Origin: Staphylococcus kloosii
GTDB taxonomy: Bacteria; Bacillota; Bacilli; Staphylococcales; Staphylococcaceae
DNA length: 64,000 bases
Assembly (NCBI RefSeq): GCF_003019255.1
Contig: NZ_CP027846.1
Location: 558,001-622,000 of the forward strand
Direction: 5' to 3'
Below are positions 60,919 to 64,000 of this stretch, piece by piece. The position numbers were made by a program, and so were the translations under genes. Every line of letters starts with the position of its first letter. Positions within the stretch are counted from its first letter, which is position 1. The notes below the pieces were generated by a model. It saw nothing but the letters and a program-made list of their open reading frames with translations. It was not told the origin of the DNA and did not search any database.

Positions 60919-63555
60919 ATGACGAAATTAATATACGCATTCGATGAAGGTAAAAAAGGCATGAAAGATTTATTAGGGGGTAAAGGTGCGAACTTAGCAG
61001 AAATGAAAAGGTTAGGGTTACCAGTGCCTGATGGATTTACAATTACGACGCAAGCTTGTATTGACTACCTTGAACAAGGAGGCACATTATCTGAAGCATT
61101 AATGTCTGAACTTCAAGATCAATTAGCGGCATTTTCGACACGTACGAATAAAGCATTCTCGTCTAATGACAACTTATTATTAGTATCTGTACGTAGTGGT
61201 GCCAAAATCTCAATGCCAGGAATGATGGATACTATTTTGAACTTAGGTTTGAATGATGACAATGTAGAAAAGCTTGCCCGCAAAACAAATGACGAGCGTT
61301 TTGCTTATGATTGTTACCGCCGTTTATTACAAATGTTTGGTGAAGTCGTCTATGACGTACCAATGACTGCATTTGATACATATTTTAATGATTATAAAAA
61401 GCAACATGGTTATGAAATTGATGCCGATATTCCAGCGGAAGGGCTACAAGAAATATGTGAACGCTATAAAGCAATATATGAAGAAAAGGTTGATAAACCA
61501 TTCCCACAAGAGCCAATTGTACAATTAACCGAAGCAATTGAAGCGGTATTTAAATCTTGGGACAATGACCGTGCTCGTGTTTATAGACAATTAAATGATA
61601 TTCCATATGACATAGGTACAGCAGTAAATGTACAAGAAATGGTTTTTGGTAATAGTGGAGATCGTAGTGGTACGGGCGTAGCATTTACACGTAATCCGGG
61701 GACAGGAGAAGCGAAATTATTTGGAGAATATTTACTAAATGCACAAGGCGAAGACGTAGTGGCAGGTATTCGTACGCCTAAAGATATAGCAACATTACAT
61801 GACCAAATGCCTCATGTTCATCAGCAATTTGTCGAAGTGTCTCAAAGCTTAGAACAACATTATAAAGATATGCAGGACATTGAATTCACGATTGAAAATG
61901 AACAACTTTATATTTTACAAACAAGAAATGGAAAACGTACTGCTAATGCAGCAATTAATATCGCAGTAGATTTAGTGCGAGAAGGTGTTATTAGTAAAGA
62001 AGATGCGATTAAACAAGTAGAAGTAAAATCAATCGATCAATTATTGCATCCAAATTTTGACGAACAAGCATTAGCACAAGCAACTGTTATTTCGAAAGCC
62101 GGTTTACCTGCAAGCCCTGGAGCTGCAACAGGTAAAATTGTTTTCTCTGCAGAAGATGCTAAAGCTCAAGCAGAACAAGGAGAAAAAGTGATTTTAATGA
62201 GACCTGAAACGTCTCCAGAAGATATTGAAGGTATGGTAGCGAGTGAAGCAATCGTAACGACGCATGGCGGAATGACTTCACATGCGGCAGTTGTAGCGCG
62301 TGGTATGGGTAAATGTTGTGTAACAGGATGTGCAAATTTAGAAATTAATACGCAACAACGTACAGTTACGTTCCCACAAGGCGTCTTAAGTGAAGGTGAC
62401 ATTGTATCTGTAGATGGTGCGAACGGTGATATTTATGTGGGCGAAGTTGATACTATTAGTGCACAACGTAGTGAAGCATTTAGCCAGTTTATGCAATGGT
62501 CTGAAGAAATTGCTCAACTAAGTGTACGTATGAATGCTGAAACACCACAAGATATAGCAGCTGGATATCAATTTGATGCTACAGGTATTGGTCTTGTTAG
62601 AACGGAGCACATGTTCTTTGCTCCAGAAAGATTGGTTGAAATGCGTCGTTTTATTTTAGCGCATAACCACGATCAACGCGTCGCTGCATTAAATAAAATT
62701 AGTACTTATCAAACAGATGATTTTGAAAAGATTTTAAGACAATCTGAAGATAGACCGACAATAATTCGTTTATTAGATCCACCATTACATGAATTTTTAC
62801 CTCGATCAGAAGAAGAAAAAGAAAGTGTGGCAATACAATTAAACGTTTCTACAAGAGAATTGAATCAGAATATTGAACAGTTACATGAAGTAAATCCAAT
62901 GTTAGGTCATCGCGGGTGTCGTTTAGCAATTACATACCCTGAATTGTATGAGATGCAAGTTGAAGCCATTATGAATAGTGTAATTCGCTTAAAAGAACAA
63001 GGTATCGAAACGAATCCAGAAATTATGATACCTTTAGTGTCTACAGTCGAAGAATTTAAAACGTTAAAAGCAATGATTATTGATAAGATTGAAAGAATGG
63101 CACAAGAAAATGGTCATGAGCTTAATTATGCTATTGGAACTATGATCGAAACGCCTAGAGCTTGTTTAATTGCACATGAAATTGCTAAAGAGGCAGACTT
63201 CTTTAGTTTTGGAACGAATGACTTAACACAGTTAACTTACGGTTTTTCACGAGATGATGCCGGTAAGTTTATCAATGCATATGCTGATCAAGGCATCATG
63301 GAAATCGACCCATTCCAAACGCTTGATGTCGATGGTATCGGCCAACTTATTAAGCTAGCATCTGAACAAGCGAAAGCAGTCAATCCTAATATTAAAATTG
63401 GTGTGTGTGGTGAGCTAGGTGGAGACATGAAATCTATAGCATACTTTAATACATTGCCAATTGATTACGTATCTTGTTCACCATTTAGAGTGCCAGGTGC
63501 TATTTTAGCAACGGCACAAAGCGCAGTAGAAAGTGGGCGATTGAGTGTTAAATAG
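60919..63555 (+). CDS. ppdK: Pyruvate, phosphate dikinase
   Basis: 878 residues, the usual length. N-terminal ATP-grasp part (DLLGGKGANLAEMKRLGLPV, RSGAKISMPGMMDTILNLG), the phospho-histidine in TTHGGMTSHAAVVARGMGK, and the C-terminal PEP/pyruvate barrel with GTNDLTQLTYG and the catalytic Cys in GVCGELGGD. It interconverts pyruvate+ATP+Pi and PEP+AMP+PPi. ATG 60919 has AGAGG 8 nt upstream. The stop overlaps the next gene, its regulator, by 11 nt. Confidence 0.93.
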   Translation: MTKLIYAFDEGKKGMKDLLGGKGANLAEMKRLGLPVPDGFTITTQACIDYLEQGGTLSEALMSELQDQLAAFSTRTNKAFSSNDNLLLVSVRSGAKISMPGMMDTILNLGLNDDNVEKLARKTNDERFAYDCYRRLLQMFGEVVYDVPMTAFDTYFNDYKKQHGYEIDADIPAEGLQEICERYKAIYEEKVDKPFPQEPIVQLTEAIEAVFKSWDNDRARVYRQLNDIPYDIGTAVNVQEMVFGNSGDRSGTGVAFTRNPGTGEAKLFGEYLLNAQGEDVVAGIRTPKDIATLHDQMPHVHQQFVEVSQSLEQHYKDMQDIEFTIENEQLYILQTRNGKRTANAAINIAVDLVREGVISKEDAIKQVEVKSIDQLLHPNFDEQALAQATVISKAGLPASPGAATGKIVFSAEDAKAQAEQGEKVILMRPETSPEDIEGMVASEAIVTTHGGMTSHAAVVARGMGKCCVTGCANLEINTQQRTVTFPQGVLSEGDIVSVDGANGDIYVGEVDTISAQRSEAFSQFMQWSEEIAQLSVRMNAETPQDIAAGYQFDATGIGLVRTEHMFFAPERLVEMRRFILAHNHDQRVAALNKISTYQTDDFEKILRQSEDRPTIIRLLDPPLHEFLPRSEEEKESVAIQLNVSTRELNQNIEQLHEVNPMLGHRGCRLAITYPELYEMQVEAIMNSVIRLKEQGIETNPEIMIPLVSTVEEFKTLKAMIIDKIERMAQENGHELNYAIGTMIETPRACLIAHEIAKEADFFSFGTNDLTQLTYGFSRDDAGKFINAYADQGIMEIDPFQTLDVDGIGQLIKLASEQAKAVNPNIKIGVCGELGGDMKSIAYFNTLPIDYVSCSPFRVPGAILATAQSAVESGRLSVK

Positions 63556-64000
63556 TAAGTATAACGACAAACTAACGATATTTGTCATTTCTGACTCTAT
63601 CGGTGAGACGGCACAACGAATGATACATGCAACTTTGTCGCAATTTCCTGACTTACATCATATTGCTATAGAAAAATTTGCTTTCATTAAAAGTGAAGAA
63701 GAATTAATTGGCATACTAGATCGTGCTATTGCTAAATCAGCTATTGTCGTAACGACTTTAGTAAATCCAGATTTTAATAAAGTAGGGTCCGCTTATGCAC
63801 AAGAAAAAGACATAGCGTATATCGATTATATGTCAGGGTTGATTGAATTTATACAAAATCGTACACACAGTGAACCTATTTTAGAAAGCGGCGCTTTGCG
63901 TAAGTTAGATGAGCAGTATTTCAAACGCATTGAAGCCATTGAATATTCTGTGAAATATGACGATGGTAAACATTTTACCGATATAGGCGAAGCGGATGCT
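63545..64000 (+). CDS. PPDK regulatory kinase/phosphorylase (DUF299), 3' part missing
   Basis: 152 codons visible, running off the window. The start reads GTG TTA AAT AGT; the sequence TIFVISDSIGETAQRMI is the N-terminal signature of DUF299/PpsR bifunctional proteins that phosphorylate and dephosphorylate PPDK on a Thr near the catalytic His. The frame is closed by TGA just upstream of GTG 63545. It overlaps ppdK by 11 nt, indicating translational coupling of enzyme and regulator. Confidence 0.85.
   Translation, partial: MLNSKYNDKLTIFVISDSIGETAQRMIHATLSQFPDLHHIAIEKFAFIKSEEELIGILDRAIAKSAIVVTTLVNPDFNKVGSAYAQEKDIAYIDYMSGLIEFIQNRTHSEPILESGALRKLDEQYFKRIEAIEYSVKYDDGKHFTDIGEADA

Noticed and set aside
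1..64000. tRNA, rRNA, CRISPR, IS elements or prophage
   Set aside because: Read for these on both strands; none is recognisable. There are no transposase or integrase genes and no regularly spaced repeat array.

Overview
The window looks like a low-GC Firmicutes chromosome, almost certainly a Staphylococcus of the coagulase-negative type. Supporting features are a YSIRK/LPXTG surface protein, an mpsABC locus, staphylococcal-style intrinsic terminators and AGGAGG ribosome binding sites. The species assignment is an inference. A complete assimilatory sulfate reduction operon, lactate racemase (lar) genes and ethanolamine genes suggest an environmental or animal-associated species rather than S. 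aureus. I see no rRNA, tRNA, CRISPR array, insertion sequence or prophage. The window starts inside a CoA-transferase gene and ends inside the PPDK regulator gene.

Layout. 1-4.1 kb: a minus-strand CoA-transferase with an overlapping leader peptide, then a TPP riboswitch and terminator driving a short-chain dehydrogenase and a flavin monooxygenase. 4.4-8.1 kb: an amino-acid permease and a divergent LysE exporter/MocR regulator pair. 8.3-10.5 kb: an LPXTG surface protein. 10.7-14.2 kb: a RhtB/LysE exporter with an AraC regulator, and a LysR/YeiH pair. 14.3-16.6 kb: two overlapping paralogous membrane proteins of unknown function. 16.9-18.4 kb: an aldehyde dehydrogenase behind a cre site. 18.5-23.6 kb: mpsA-mpsB-mpsC (bicarbonate uptake / membrane potential) behind a strong leader terminator. 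23.8-28.1 kb: two MFS transporter/LysR pairs.

28.2-36.7 kb is the most unusual region. A two-component system of the EutW/EutV type (PdtaS-like kinase plus ANTAR antiterminator) precedes the ethanolamine permease gene eutH. A convergent operon encodes an aldehyde dehydrogenase, a glutamine-synthetase-like ligase and an alcohol-type SDR. Both eutH and this operon have a leader terminator whose left arm overlaps a hairpin with an AAAGGY hexaloop. This suggests one ANTAR antitermination regulon controls uptake and a gamma-glutamylated route for ethanolamine breakdown, without eutBC or a microcompartment. A divergent M20 peptidase could release the product. The kinase gene has no ATG/GTG/TTG at its natural start and appears to begin at ATT.

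37.0-46.5 kb: sulfate assimilation genes cysH, cysJ, cysI, cobA, sirB, sirC, a TauE-type permease, sat and cysC, followed by a terminator and a GC-rich nested hairpin element that may be a small RNA. 46.8-52.9 kb: flavohaemoprotein, PAP2 phosphatase, second TauE protein, nitroreductase, M20 amidohydrolase, and a small pair (histidine phosphatase, cytidine-deaminase-like). 53.3-57.4 kb: larA-larE-larB-larC with a cre-like site. 57.7-60.5 kb: type I pantothenate kinase, then a PadR regulator with an array of palindromic operators and a TetX-like monooxygenase. 60.9-64 kb: pyruvate phosphate dikinase preceded by four copies of a TATGACA motif, and its regulator.
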